64,000 bases of DNA from Rhizopus sp. PT2906 (GCA_025529335.1 JAMYHX010000129.1:25589-89588); one strand, 5' to 3'; positions 47,359 to 59,499 are shown, counted from the first letter of the stretch. Numbers and translations are program-made. Notes: a model not told the origin generated them from the letters alone.

Positions 47359-47769
47359 GCAACTATTAGAAAATAACAATAATTGAAAACTGTTACCCCC
47401 TTTCGCTTTTTATTAAACTATTTAATAACACTTAAGACTAATTTGTACTGGAATTAGAAGAAAAATATGCAACATCACATGATTTTGCTGCTTTTTGATG
47501 TTTTTTCCGACTCAAACATCGAACCTGCGCGACATGCATTTAGTTCCTGAAAGTACATGAGCTTTATTTCCTTTCTTTTCAAATATAAACGTTTTTCTTT
47601 ACTCATCGCATTGAGCATTTCTTTTCTTTACTCATCGTATAAAACATTTTGAAATAATTTGGTATGTAATGTTTTCTTTTGATTCGAATATGTCTGCTAA
47701 CATTGCTGCTCATTAGAACAATGGGATACAATATTTCTATAATAACTACATGCTCTTCCTGTGTTGCGA
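47359..47769. other. 3' flank of VPS1 and left edge of the Helitron relic
   Basis: AT-rich. Two similar segments, near 47590-47615 and 47618-47645 (TTTCTTTACTCATCG), form a short tandem duplication. The exact left end of the inserted element was not identified. Confidence 0.35.
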
Positions 47770-50761
47770 TATTGCCAACAGATTCACGCTACCGCACCTG
47801 TCAAGCGTGCAGAGAAAGAGCTGCAGCATCGCATCGCAGACGTCGAGCTGAACAAGAAGAGCAGGAAGGCAGACCAGTAAGACGCAGGGGAAGACCTAGA
47901 ATAGAACCTTCTCAGACCATTCCTGCTGCTTATATATCGCAGTTTTTTTCGCCTTCGTCCTTTGGGCCTTGGACGAATGGACAAGGAATGCCCTCACTGT
48001 CACGCCTTGCACTGAATCGATGAGAGGCAAGAGACATCTTCGCTGAGAAACCTAGCTGGGAATCATGCTGCAAGCGGGGATCAGTCCAGCTGCAGCTCTT
48101 GCCTGACCCGCCTCAATACTTGAAGGACTTGCTTGCAAGTACAGGCACTCAAGGAAGGCACTTTAAGGACAACCTTCGCCAATACAACGCTGCCTTTGCG
48201 TTTACTTCCTTAGGCTGCGACATTGTCTCGGCTGAAGATTGTGCCAACAACAGCAACAGCAACAACAATAACAATAGGAGTGGATTAAACGCCTTTCAGA
48301 TCCATGGCACGCTTTGCCGCCGTCAGGACCCCTTGACTTCAGTTAAGGGCAGTGAGCCTTCCTACGCTCAGCTGTATATCTTTGACCCTTCCTATGCTGC
48401 TGAACGAAGACAAGTACGAAATAACAACCTGGATCCTGAGATCATTAGGGAGCTTTCAGCTATTCTTGCTCAATGCAATCCTTTTGCGCATGTATATCGC
48501 CATGCACATGAGATACTGAGCAACCATGAGAGCATTAACACTGTCAGTGGTGGTAATAACCAAAGAGAAGACAGTGCGCCATACATCATTATCAGTCCAT
48601 CAATGAGAATGCGTTTAATTGAAGGAAGCGATAGACGCACTCACAACCTTCCAACAATGGAGGAGATTTCTGCTGTTATCCCAATCGAGTATAGTGATAG
48701 AGGCTTCCGTGATATTGTTCTTACCTTGAGAAGCAATAGCAATCTTTGTCAAAACATTGAATTTGAGCAGCACTTTCAGCGTATCAGTCAAGCCCATGCT
48801 GCATAGATGCCAACATACTATGCACTTTTATTTCCTCATGGAACATATGGATGGCATTGGGGCTTGCAACTTTCGTTGCCAACTACCAACACTAGTCTTT
48901 CTTCTTCTTCTTCTTCTTCTTCTTCTACTACTACTACTACTACCGTCGAAGATCATCTTCCTATGAGAAAGAGACAGATTATCTCAACGCGCATATTACA
49001 TATTTCGATTGCATTTGATAGGGGAGCACGAATATCCTGCCATCTTTTATGCTAAAATAATTTTCCAGCAATTTCTGGTGGATGCGTGGGCGATCTGTGA
49101 CCAGAACAAGCTTGGCTGGATTCGTCAGAACCAGGATAGACTTCGAGCTGATGTTTATAACGGATTAGCAGATGCTATTGCTGAAGGCGATCAAGTTAAC
49201 GCCGCTAACTTGGGACGTCGTTTCATTCTCCCGAGTAGTTTCCATGGCGGCCCTCGGTTCATAGCTCAATTGTACTATGATTCTATGGCCATCGTCCATC
49301 ATTTTGGGAAGCCATCTTTGTTCATCACTTTTACAGCTAATCCCAAGTGGACAGAAATCACTAATAAGCTGCTATCCGGTCAAGTAGCTTTCGATAGATC
49401 AGATTTGATAGCGAGGGTGTTCAACCTGAAGGTTCGTCACCTTTTAAAAGACTTGAAAAAGAAGAATACATTTGGTCGATACAAGGGATTAGTTCGTACC
49501 ATTGAGTACCAAAAACGAAGCTTGCCTCACATGCACCTCTTGCCCTTTCTAGACCCTGCGGATAACTTCACTGATGCTGAAAAGATTAATCAAATCATAT
49601 GCGCAGAAATCCCGGGTAAGACCAAGAATCCGGAGCTGTTTGAAATTGTAACCTCCGGCATGTTACATGGCCCATGTGGTGAAATTAGTCCTGGCAGTCC
49701 ATGTATGGTACAGAGTGTACAGGGGCTAATAGTTTCCTCGAAGAGATTTCCAAAACCATTCCAGGATGAAACTTCCTTACCAGAAGATGTTATCCTCTCT
49801 ACTGTCGCAGACGAGTGCCATCAGGAGAACAAAACAACTTTTTTTATTCCGTAAGACCTTCGGGCAGAATTGGTCCTGACATTATCATGGATAACCGCTG
49901 GGTGATGCCTTACAACCCTTATCTGACCAAAAAGTACAAGGCCCATATCAATGTTGAAGTGTGCAGCAGCATCCAGGCGATCAAGTACGTCTACAAGCAC
50001 GTCTACAAAGGCTCAGATTGTATAACCTTGGAGATTGAAGACACGCAAGACGAGATCAAAAAGCACCTTCACTCGAGGTATATTAAGCCCTCTGAAGCTG
50101 TGTGGAACCTCTCTCAGTACAAGACACATGAGGAAGATCCCACAGTAGTTAGCCTGCAGGTGCATTTACCTGGTGAACAAGCTGTCTATTCCCCTTCTGA
50201 GGCAACAGCTTCAGAAATTACAGAAATACTGCAAAGGAGCAAATCAACCTTGATGGGCTTCTTTAATTATAATGCAAGAAACGAGAATGGTAGACAGTAT
50301 CTCTATCAGGAGTTCCCTCAGCATTTTGTCTTTGACGAAAGGAGGAAGAAATGGTACCCTCGCCAGCGAGGCTGTGCCATTGGCAGAATGTATCACTGTA
50401 GCCCCATTGCAGGAGAGAGGTACTATCTTCGTCTTTTATTGACCAGTGTCCATGGTCCCAAGTCTTTTGAGAACATAAGAACAGTCAATGGGATTCTGTA
50501 CCCAACCTTCAGAGAAGCCTGCGTGGCTCTTCACTTGGTCGGAGATGATCGCGAATGGGACAGGTGCTTGCTGAAGCAAGACTTTTTGCTACAGGCGCAA
50601 ATCTACGACGACTATTCCTTACTGCACTGCTTCAAGGTCAGTTAAATAATCCTTTGACGCTCTGGGAGCGTTACTGCAGCGACATATGCGACGAACTTGC
50701 GAACAGGCTTTTAAGCATTTTAGGCGACGATGTTGCATCCCAGATCCTTAATCAAACTTGA
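47770..50761 (+). mobile_element. decayed Helitron, Rep (HUH nuclease) portion
   Basis: Rolling-circle transposon relic. The pieces follow the N-to-C order of Helitron RepHel: a basic Cys-containing N-terminus (RTCQACRERAAASHRRRR, 47791-47844), LPDPPQYLKDL then NLRQYNAAFAFTSLGCD (from 48099), YALLFPHGTYGWHWG (48815), then RRFILPSSFHGGPRFIAQLY (49200s), SLFITFTANPKWTEITNKLL, and the HUH motif YQKRSLPHMHLLPF (about 49508-49549). The catalytic Tyr region reads IKYVYKHVYKGSD (about 49981-50018), where the second tyrosine of the usual Y-x3-Y pair is His. A frameshift splits 49854/49815, others lie near 48023-48099 and 48806-49009, and a Ser/Thr microsatellite expands the middle. The coding relic stops near 50761 with the whole helicase domain missing. 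No TC/CTRR ends were identified. Confidence 0.78.
48897..48942 (+). repeat. CTT/CTA trinucleotide microsatellite
   Basis: About ten CTT units followed by five CTA units inside the Helitron relic, read as poly-Ser then poly-Thr in the Rep frame. Confidence 0.8.
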
Positions 50762-50854
50762 TAATCCCTAGTAATCAACAAAAGATCTTATAGAAACCAC
50801 TCATATTGGTGTTCTGCAATCGGTTCGTAGTTTTGTTTTTGGACACTTCTTCTC

Positions 50855-53710
50855 GTGTCGAAACTGTGCAGGAAAGGTTTATGGCAGCTTTTCTTCGATT
50901 CAGTGATTTTGTCGGTCAGGCAACAACTGATTTTTGGAGTTAATTTTGATATCGATGAGATTTGTGCCGCCGATCTCAAGGCTTGCTTGGCTTTTAATGA
51001 TGGTTCAGTCAATATAACACTATCCGTATCAATAAAATCAGAGACAATGATTAAGCGTATTAACCTTGAATGTTTACGTTGGTTACTCACCAGTGATCTT
51101 CTTGACAGCCTGAAGGCTACTTTTAGAGTTATGGAGTCTATACCTGCAGTCAACAAAGATACAAGTGTTCAAACTGTATTACCTACTCCTACTCCTTCCA
51201 CTAGCTGTACTTCTGCTCCTATCAAGACCTCCAAGAAATATCAAGACAAGGTTGCTAAGACTGAAGCACTTAAAAAGGAAAAAGAAAAGAACAAGACGAC
51301 AAAAAATGAGCAAAAACAAGCACGATGTCCTTCTTGTGGTGGAACCGATCACTCTTGCTTCTCCAGCAAGTTGTGTCCTATGAATAAGTCAAAAACAAAG
51401 CTTCCAAAGCCTAAAGATACCGTCGAGAAAACTTTTGTAATCAAGGCATCTTTGGCTAGTACTTGCAGATATCCCAAGTTCGTTACCTTGATTCAAGAAG
51501 TAGTTGGCTACATTACTCAGCTGGTATACGCTGGATCTATCTTTGCTAATTACTATTCTTGGAACTTCTCGAGAATGGTGAAGAACTACCTGTAGTCACT
51601 CAAAACCTGTTCTATAACGTATTTTTCATCTTTGCTGGCCAAGGAAAACATGCCTCTGATAGTAGCAAGAAAGAGTTTCAAGGCCTTTTGTGAATCTATT
51701 TCTCTTACTCAATCTGACTTGGAAAAGTATGCAAGCAAAGAATATATGACCATTGTGTCATCCATGGCTAAGCAATATGAAATACTGGTCCGGAACTACG
51801 TATGCTCTACTTATGAAGATCGAACTATCAGACATATTCTTAATGTCTTATCTGAAAAGACCTCTCCTTACTTCTGTGGTGGTAGCTTAACAGTCAAACA
51901 GCGCAAGTCTTTAGCAAAACATATCTTTCAACAAACGATAAATCCCAAGTCTGCCTGGCCATCCACTGTTGATCGAACTGAACGACATGAAATCATTGTC
52001 AATAACTTTCTTACTTTCTGATCAACCTATGATGCTTCCAATGATGCTGATGTACCAAGTGAAGCTAATCTGTATGCCAAACTTCAATGCTACATGAAAT
52101 GGTTACACTTTATTCAGAAGGAAATGGAACAAAAGAAATTCATTCAAGAAATGAAACCTCAAGATAAAGCATCAAGCAGTTACGTTCATAGAAAGTTACA
52201 AGAACTTCCTTTTGTCAAGAAACTGAATACAAGCAAGCACAGATCATTAAAGGAAAACACCTTGATCGCTATCAATGCCAACCAGACTTTAGAAAAAACA
52301 AACAAACTGAAGAATATTGATAAAAAGGATATTGATGCTGTTCAAACCTTTATCAAAACAGTACAAGTAAGAATTCAAGACAAGACCCTGATGCCTCTCA
52401 AATACACTGACCCTCGAGGATCAAGATACTTTTCTTTACTTCCTCTGTACAAGATTGATTCCAAGAGTATACAGATTGATGCTCAATCTTTCTGGAAGCT
52501 TGCCAAACAATGTGACAACAAGATCAAACTAGGTCAAAAGAATGATAATGACTTAACTTTAGGTACTTTAATGTCTTTGATTTTTCAAAAATAGGCTACA
52601 AGACACTTGAAAGCTTGACCTCACGTTCCAAAAAGTTTACGTACGTATGCTTACATGACTTTTATTCTGGGTTAAACAAATGTTGTCATTGTACAAATGT
52701 GATCACTACTGATGGTTATGCTGTATCTTTCATGTTTAATAAAACTGTCTCCATCCAAGATGAACCTAGAAGAGAACCAAAGACACCCAAGGATTTTGTT
52801 GATATCGTTGACGATGCTGAAATTTGAGCTGTTGATCCTGGTATATCAACTATCTTTACTGCAGTTGACTCTACAGAACATAAACGTGTCCGAACAACAA
52901 GCTTGGAAGAGTACTATCATTTATGTGGTTACAATCTAGCTACAAGAAGACGAAAAGAACACCAAGAGTGTCACTTAGGCGAATTTAAGTATATTAGTGA
53001 ATTGCCTACTTTAAAAACTGCAAATTTGACATTATTTTTACTAGCTGCCTCTACACGTCTACAAAACTATCAAAGAATCCATAACTACTACTGTCAAGAT
53101 AAATGATATGTCGCTTTCTTACATGGTATGTACTTTAATAACGCTGTGTATGGAATAGGCCTCAAAAATTAAAGTTCAAGACGTATATCAACAAGCAAAA
53201 AGGAACTCAAGAAATTGTTAAAAGACTCTTTGATAACAGCAAAAAGTATGGCACATTAAGCACAGTTGGCGCTAAAAACCAAAACCCAAACAAAAGCAAA
53301 CATGTACCTTTATCTCCTACTGACCTCCCTTCCTCCTCTCAACGGAAGCGAATCATTGCGTTCGGAAATGGTTCTTTTTGTTCAAGTGTGAAAGGTAAAC
53401 GAGCTGCACCTACTAGACGTATTACTGACAAAATCAAAACAAAATACAAACAATCCACCGGGAGGACCGAATTTGTTTATGTTGGCGAGTACTTAACGAG
53501 TCAGATCTGTAACAAGTGCAAAACCAGTCAATTATAATCTCACTGCTTCTGGATCAAAGCGAAGAGTACACTCTGTCCCCAAGTATGAATCTTGTGGTAC
53601 GGTTTGGAATCGCGATGTGAACAGTGTATTAAATATATATAGTATCTTTGTTTACAAATCAAAACATGACAATGCAAGTTCTCCCTCCTTCAAAAGACCT
53701 TCAAAAGATT
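50855..53710 (+). pseudogene. second decayed Fanzor (TnpB-like RuvC) gene, fused to the Helitron relic
   Basis: A broken gene lying directly downstream of the Helitron Rep. The N-terminal half has a zinc-knuckle-like CPSCGGTDHSCFSSKLCP (51328-51381), then the long helical region EVVGYITQLVYAGSIFANYY. The RuvC core is clear: RuvC-I AVDPGISTIFTA (52828), immediately after an in-frame TGA; a glycine-rich FGNGSFCSSVKGKR (53363); EYLTSQICNKCKTSQL (53487), the first zinc-ribbon half; and YESCGTVWNRDVNSVLNI (53584), carrying the RuvC-III Asp. In the second ribbon half the expected C-x2-C reads Y-E-S-C, a Cys-to-Tyr change. Frameshifts or stops occur near 51595, 52021, 52594, 52825, 53106 and 53536. 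All catalytic Asp/Glu positions remain readable, so decay is probably recent compared with the first copy. Confidence 0.72.
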
Positions 53711-53898
53711 AACGTTGCTTCCCTGGATTTAATGCGCTGTCCATAATGGCAGTGCATTCCTTAACGCCTCGATAAGTATAAAATGAAAAATACGTTATTT
53801 TTTATTCATTAGTCTTCTAGTTAAACTATTTATCATCTTTAAACTCGCATGTTGAAAAAGATTTCATTCTGAAATAACTACAGTTTTATTATAAGATA

Positions 53899-56764
53899 TT
53901 AAAATCGTTTCTTTTGATGATGAAGTATTTCCTCTTCTTCTTCTGAAGATTCTTCTTCTTCCTCTGACTCTGTTTCTTCTTCTTCACTTTCTTCTGTATC
54001 ATCTTCTGTATCATCTTCAGTTTCATCCTCTGATGACGACTCTTCATTTGAAGATTCTTCTTCCTCACTTGCTTCATCATAAAATGCATCTAAATCGTAT
54101 TCATTGCCCTTCTTTTTTGCTGCTACTGGATACATGGATGAGCTTCCTATAGCTTCTATTCCAGATAATGCTGTAGACGGCCTGCTTCGATATTCAAAGC
54201 TGTCGCTTCCAAAACCTGTTTCCATAATAGTCGTGCGACTACCACTCCATCCTTCCAATTCATCATTATCACGCACACTAGAATCGGGTTGCTCCTCAGG
54301 AAAGTCAGGTAATGGTTCATACCCAGGAAGTGGTTGGCGTGCCAAAAGAGAAAGAGATCCAATCATATAGTCAGAAGCATCTACTAAATGATTAACAATT
54401 GATGAGATAAAAAAAAAAGAAGATATTTACCCTTTGTATCACTTTCAATGATGGGTGATTCCTTGTTTGACAACAAAATATCTTTCAAGTGATGCTTCAA
54501 TACAATCAGCCCCGGTTTATCACCAGATGACTGAGGTACGGTCAATGCCCGTATGAATCTTGCTCTATCTCTCACATCATAATCTGTATCATATCTTGCC
54601 AAGCCAAGTAAATACTGATTCAATAAGATCAAAGTAGGATGTTCTGGGTTTAAGCATATCAATTTTGCAGACAGTGTGAGTATCTGAAGTTTTGTCACAT
54701 TTTCCTAGCAAGGGCATTAATATCTAAAGCTCATAGGAATTCTTATTGTCTTACTTCTTTTGCGAATCCTTTAACAGCCTGACGAAGTACATCAGGGCCG
54801 ACCTTGGGAAGAATCTCTGCATACTGTCCAACAAGCCAAATGATGTTTGCTCTAGCCTTGGGTACATGTATACTATCTAATAGCTTGACAAGTGCAATGA
54901 CTGATTTTGATCGCTCTTCATTTGGAACTTGCAGTAAACGAGTCAGAACGAGTACTGATTCTGCAATCACCAGTTCTATTGAACGCCACAAGAAAAAATA
55001 TTCACATAAGCACTATGTTATGAATTTAACATGTTGAAAACTAACCATTTTTGCTATGAAGAAGCTTCATCAACAAACGAATGCATTGATCTGCTGCTGC
55101 AGGAACAGTCGTTGCACATCGAGCAATAGCCTGAATTGCTGCTGCTACAAAATCTTTGTTGGAACTCTTTATATATTGCTACAAGAATTGAGATCTGTTA
55201 GCAATCAAATAAACTAAGCACTGTTCACTTTTATATATATATATATATATATATATACCTGAAATTCATTCAGTAAAGTATGTATGTTTGCTTCAGTAGC
55301 TATTGTTGTTAGAATGTCAAGTTTGGTATCTCGAATAAAGACAGGTTCAGTGGATTGCGCATAGAAATGTTGAAGGTGAGGTTCAAGGAGATACTATAAT
55401 GAAAACAAAATACACCATCAGCCTGTTATCTACATATTTCCAAGTAGTACTTACTGGTCTCTTCAGGGCCATGGTAGCAATATTTGTTAGCACAACGTAG
55501 CTCTGCTCACGGTGTGTTCTTAATAATCGAACGAGAGGCTTTGTGACCTTGCTGGCTTCTGATGCAGGGGCTAAATAGTAAAATAGCTTTGCCACTGCCA
55601 AAACAACACCACTATTTCTACTTTGTAATAAAGGTATACAGCTCTTCAACAATAATTCATGATCAACATCCATCTCAAGTATATCATCTGCCTCTAGTTC
55701 ATCCGAATCTGAAGAGTCTGAGTAAAATGACTTGTTAGGTTGAATCGTCTTCTTCTTTGGTGCACTTCGTGATTCGTCCTCACCCTATAATATGAAACAG
55801 TTCAGAAGGATGCATGGAAGGGCTGTGTCTAAGTGATATTACATGAGGATTGGGATTCAAAAACTGTGTTCTACCATATCTCAATAGCACATTAAGTATT
55901 GACATCTGCCCCCATTCGTCGCAGTCGATCAACATGGAACATAATCTTCTGAAGCAAGGATGAATTAAATCATATCGCGTCGGACAAACTTCGTTAAATG
56001 CCATGATGGTGCTTCCAATAACAATACTTGATCTATCTTTTAATAATGACGCGATGATATCTACAAGTGCATCTTTTTGCGAGGGATCAAGACTGTATTG
56101 AACACATGTCAGTCATTGTATTCTCCCAAAGTTTCTTCCTTACCTATAACATTTTGGAATAGCGTGGGCAGCCGTCTTTCTCACATAGGGACTTGGATCA
56201 GTAATACATTTTTTTATGCCCAAGAGAACAATAGGACTGATGACTGGTACACGAATTCCACTCATTACACGAAGGGCCATTGCTCTAATAATCTGGTTCT
56301 TGTCGCTGAGGTCTTTTTGAAATGAGTTGATAGACAGTAAAGCTAAATCTGGCTCTTGCTCTGCATATCTTAGCAAGTAAATGTAGACCAATTTACGTAC
56401 TTCAATATTTTGTGATACGACATTCTTGACGACATCGGGAAAGAACTCTGAAACGTCTCTTCCTTTGGAAATCATCTAACGATGGGTCAACCTCAAAAGG
56501 TTAATTATATAATTTCAAAGGCAAACTTACAGCAATGAGTCGTTTTAAGCCGTCTAACTTTTCTCTATCATTTTTGGAATCGAGTTGTCGCTTGATATTA
56601 CGCATTTTTTCTTCTGAAGTATCGAAATACTGTGCGCCAGAGTCACCACCAGATAGACCTAATTCACGAGCATTGTCTACAAGTCCTTGGGACATTTTTT
56701 GAGAAAACTTTGCAGCCTTTTCTGCAAACGTCTTTGCGCTATTTATATAATCAGATACTTCCAT
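53899..56764 (-). CDS. APL6: AP-3 complex beta subunit
   Basis: Large beta adaptin of the AP-3 coat, which carries cargo from Golgi/endosomes to the vacuole. Nine exons, 56531-56764, 56144-56475, 55843-56092, 55455-55784, 55259-55393, 55046-55178, 54755-54975, 54431-54704 and 53899-54383, give 797 aa. The trunk of HEAT-like repeats starts with KMRNIKRQLDSKNDREKLDG and continues VRKLVYIYLLRYAEQEPDLA, VRKTAAHAIPKCYSLDPSQK, QNTV-type strands and RDRARFIRAL. The AP-3-specific insert with an acidic Ser patch (SFYSDSSDSDELEADD) is present. The C-terminus is a long Glu/Ser hinge (EEEESSNEESSSEDETEDD) and then stops at HHQKKRF. The ear domain seen in animal beta-3 is absent, as in yeast Apl6. An intron (55179-55258) contains a TA microsatellite. 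Confidence 0.94.
55232..55257. repeat. TA dinucleotide microsatellite in an AP-3 beta intron
   Basis: About 13 TA units directly next to the 5' splice site of intron 55179-55258 (the donor GTATAT runs into the repeat). Length change could affect splicing. Confidence 0.8.
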
Positions 56765-56905
56765 GGTGTGGCGTACGAAGAAGAAGAAGAAGAAAAGAAG
56801 CAGTAGAGAGTGTGTCTATGAAAAAGGGGAATTGGCGGTTGCAAACATGCGGAGAATGAATCTGTAACAGAGATCAAATGGTGCATTAGCCACACAGGAG
56901 TGATG

Positions 56906-57363
56906 TACGGTGCCCTTCAAAAGGTAATGACAGTTTTTTTTTTTTTTTTTTTGATAAGACTGTACTTTTTCTTTCATATATTTTTCCTCTCATAACAATA
57001 TAAAATGGCTCATTTAACTTTGCCTCAAAAAGAAAAAATTGTTGCTAGACGCTCCGAAGGCATTTCGGCAGCATAAATTGCTATTGAGGAAAACATTTCC
57101 GAAAGAACCGTACGCCATATGTATCAACAATGGAAGAAAAATGGAACAGTAGAGACGTAGCCCAGGTCTGGAAAACCTCCTATTTTCATTGATAGGAAAA
57201 GAAGAGAGCTGGCAAGAGTAGCACGTGCGAATAGCCGTGCTACACTTAACGAAATTAGACAGTTGATTAGCACCAAAACCTCTAAGAACACAGTTCGCAT
57301 GAACTAAAAAAGCTTGGCAATACTTCCGTGATTGACTCTGTTAATCGTAGTTTATTGCTATAA
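56906..57363 (+). mobile_element. Tc1/mariner-type transposase relic, N-terminal part
   Basis: From the ATG at 57005 the frame gives the first helix-turn-helix of a Tc1-like transposase: MAHLTLPQKEKIVARRSEGI, ISERTVRHMYQQWKKNGTVE, then a GRPR-like linker (RSGKPP) and the second helix-turn-helix (RANSRATLNEIRQLIS). In-frame stops occur at 57074 (TAA) and 57158 (TAG), and a frameshift near 57300 moves the end (ELKKLGNTSVIDS) to another frame, after which the similarity ends at about 57363. The catalytic DDE part is missing. The segment 56906-56933 (TACGGTGCCCTTCAAAAGG...) looks like one Tc1-type terminal inverted repeat, beginning at a TA; no matching right repeat was found. Confidence 0.6.
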
Positions 57364-58423
57364 GAACCAAGAAAAGCTTTTTATTGAAATTGAAATAGGT
57401 AACAAAATATAATAACAGTTACACTAGTTCTTTGGTTTTATATATATTTATGATCTTGTGTATTTTGATATTCGTTCTACTCTTCTTTGTGGGTTCTTAG
57501 TAAGAATTGTTACAAAGACTAGAAAAAGTAAGATAATATTCTTTATTGTATTTTTTTATGTTATTAACAATAAACAAAGCTGTCAAAACGAACCCATCAA
57601 AAGCCACACATTTCAAAATAAAGATATGTTTTGCACTATGAGGCGACTTCAATTGTTGTACTTTTTTTCCTTAGCATTTCCATGTGATATCACGTCGCAG
57701 TTTACATACGACCTTCAGTATTATCATAGTAACCTAGCTTTTCACAATGTCAGATTGTAAGTAATATATATCATAACAACTTATCCTTGGATACTCTCAA
57801 AATGACTCTTAGTTTTCTTCCCGATTGAAAGGATAAGGCTTCGTTTGTCTTTGCTAGCAAAACTCTCTGGGATCAATGCTTAAAAGTGTTATTGACACCA
57901 AAAATGATCGCATTTGAAGAACCAACTTTGCCCTCTTTGTACTTAACTTTAGTTCACATAAAGCTTCCAGGCTCTTTCCAAAATAGCGGACGGTTGGCGC
58001 ATTCAATCTTCCTGAAGACAGTAAGACACTGCAGGGCATTTGAGTGAATTTCTCTTGGCTATTAGAGGCAAAAATCACTTGATCTACGCTCCTCTTGAGG
58101 ACAACGATGCCTAAGAGAAGACACAAGCCAACAAGCAATTGTTGATACAACACGTACTGGTTTGTATTGCAGAAACGGATTAATGTGACAGGGAAGAAGG
58201 TGGCCAAGGTTGTCTTTCATTGTAACAGCGCCATTGTTGTTGTTGTTGTTGTAAAACTTGATCTTTTCAGCTTTTTTTGAACAGTTCAACCTTCTTTTGT
58301 GCTTTAGGAAAATTTACCAAATTAGCTATTTGCTCAATTCCAAAATGGTCTTGATACTGATTTACTTGTTGTCCACGTCTTCAGTTACAATTTCAAACGA
58401 GTTCTTTTTTCTGCGGGAACAGT
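57364..58423. other. gene-poor stretch with uncertain minus-strand frames
   Basis: AT-rich, with a GTT microsatellite at 58232-58251. Minus-strand frames at 57854-58289 (for example GHLLPCHINPFLQYKPVRVV) overlap in two registers and may be an element fragment broken by a frameshift. No motif recognised. Confidence 0.3.
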
Positions 58424-58717
58424 ACCCATTACCTATGATGTCGTCCAACAAAGCTTTTCAATGTGTAGCGTCAAGCTAAACATGAGTTAATAAAGCTATC
58501 ACCTTGAACTGTCTCTTTTCAAGAAGGAGAAAAAAAGAAATGTTGTTATTTATTCTAATTTTATGCTGTCAGACTATCAACAAAGATGCAAGAGCACGTG
58601 TAATTATGATGACATCGTACTTTATATTATAGAGAGTGAACTGGACAACCTTAGGTTAGTGTGAAATTGTACAGTAACAACATAGGTAGCACCCCAGGGA
58701 AACGCCCGTAGCATTAG
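58424..58717 (+). repeat. dispersed repeat of about 300 nt, copy B
   Basis: Second copy of the repeat at 42226-42546, same orientation. It ends at GCATTAG exactly where the stop codon (minus-strand CTA) of the 196-aa orphan gene begins. Confidence 0.7.
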
Positions 58718-58718
58718 A

Positions 58719-59499
58719 CTATTTTTGCAGAGGCTTTTCCAATTCATCTTCTGGCTCAAATGGAACCTCAGATATATCATCACCATCGTCGTAAATCTGC
58801 TTTACAAATACGATTATATGTCAGAGTAAACCCTTTTGTGATTACATGGAAATGTATGATACTTACATTGAGTATGTCTTTAACATATATAAGTGATTTA
58901 GCTGATACTTTACTCAGGCAAAGATCTTTGTAAGCAAACTGTTTCAGTGCAATATCAATTTCGCTTTTCATATAGTTTGTCAAGCAATTGTCTTGGCTGA
59001 GCTTGCTTACTGGGAAGATGTGAGAGACGGATCTATTTCAAATAATTAAGTCAAAATAATAAAAGCATTTGCCATAAAAACATTTTTGATATTTACAGTA
59101 ATCTGACTGAGCTGAGATGATTGCTTGCTTCAGCAATTCTTATATTTTTGTCTCTGAACTTCTTCAAAATTTCAGTAATATCAAGATCATCAACTATTAA
59201 CTTATACAAAAAGACTTGAGCCTCTACTTTTATTACATCTATAGATTGACTTACTGCAGTTACTGGTTCCCATGACTTGATTCTTTTTCCATGGAAGTAG
59301 TTGAGTGTCTTTTTTCGCTTCACATCAGGTTCTGATTGAGAAGATTCAGAACTACTATCTAAGAAATAAGATCAGTTAAGACCTCGACTCTGTCAAAGAA
59401 CTGGTCATTCGTCTTACCTTCACAGTTGAGCCTTTTATCGGTTTGGTATATATTAACTATTTGATTATTGTGTATATCGTTGATATGACTACTAGACAT
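58719..59499 (-). CDS. 196-aa orphan protein
   Basis: Four exons, 59418-59499, 59097-59358, 58867-59032 and 58719-58799, give 196 aa with good splice sites and phase. The N-terminus is Ser/Asn-rich (MSSSHINDIHNNQIVNIYQT), followed by an acidic-basic stretch with SSESSQSEPDVKRKK, a possible nuclear signal. The centre is helical and charged (VEAQVFLYKLIVDDLDITEI, KKFRDKNIRIAEASNHLSSV, MKSEIDIALKQFAYKDLCLS), and the tail is acidic (IYDDGDDISEVPFEPEDEL). No family is recognised. The layout suggests a small nuclear or chromosome-associated protein, which is a guess. The stop codon lies at the edge of repeat copy B, so the native C-terminus may have been altered by repeat insertion. Confidence 0.65.
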
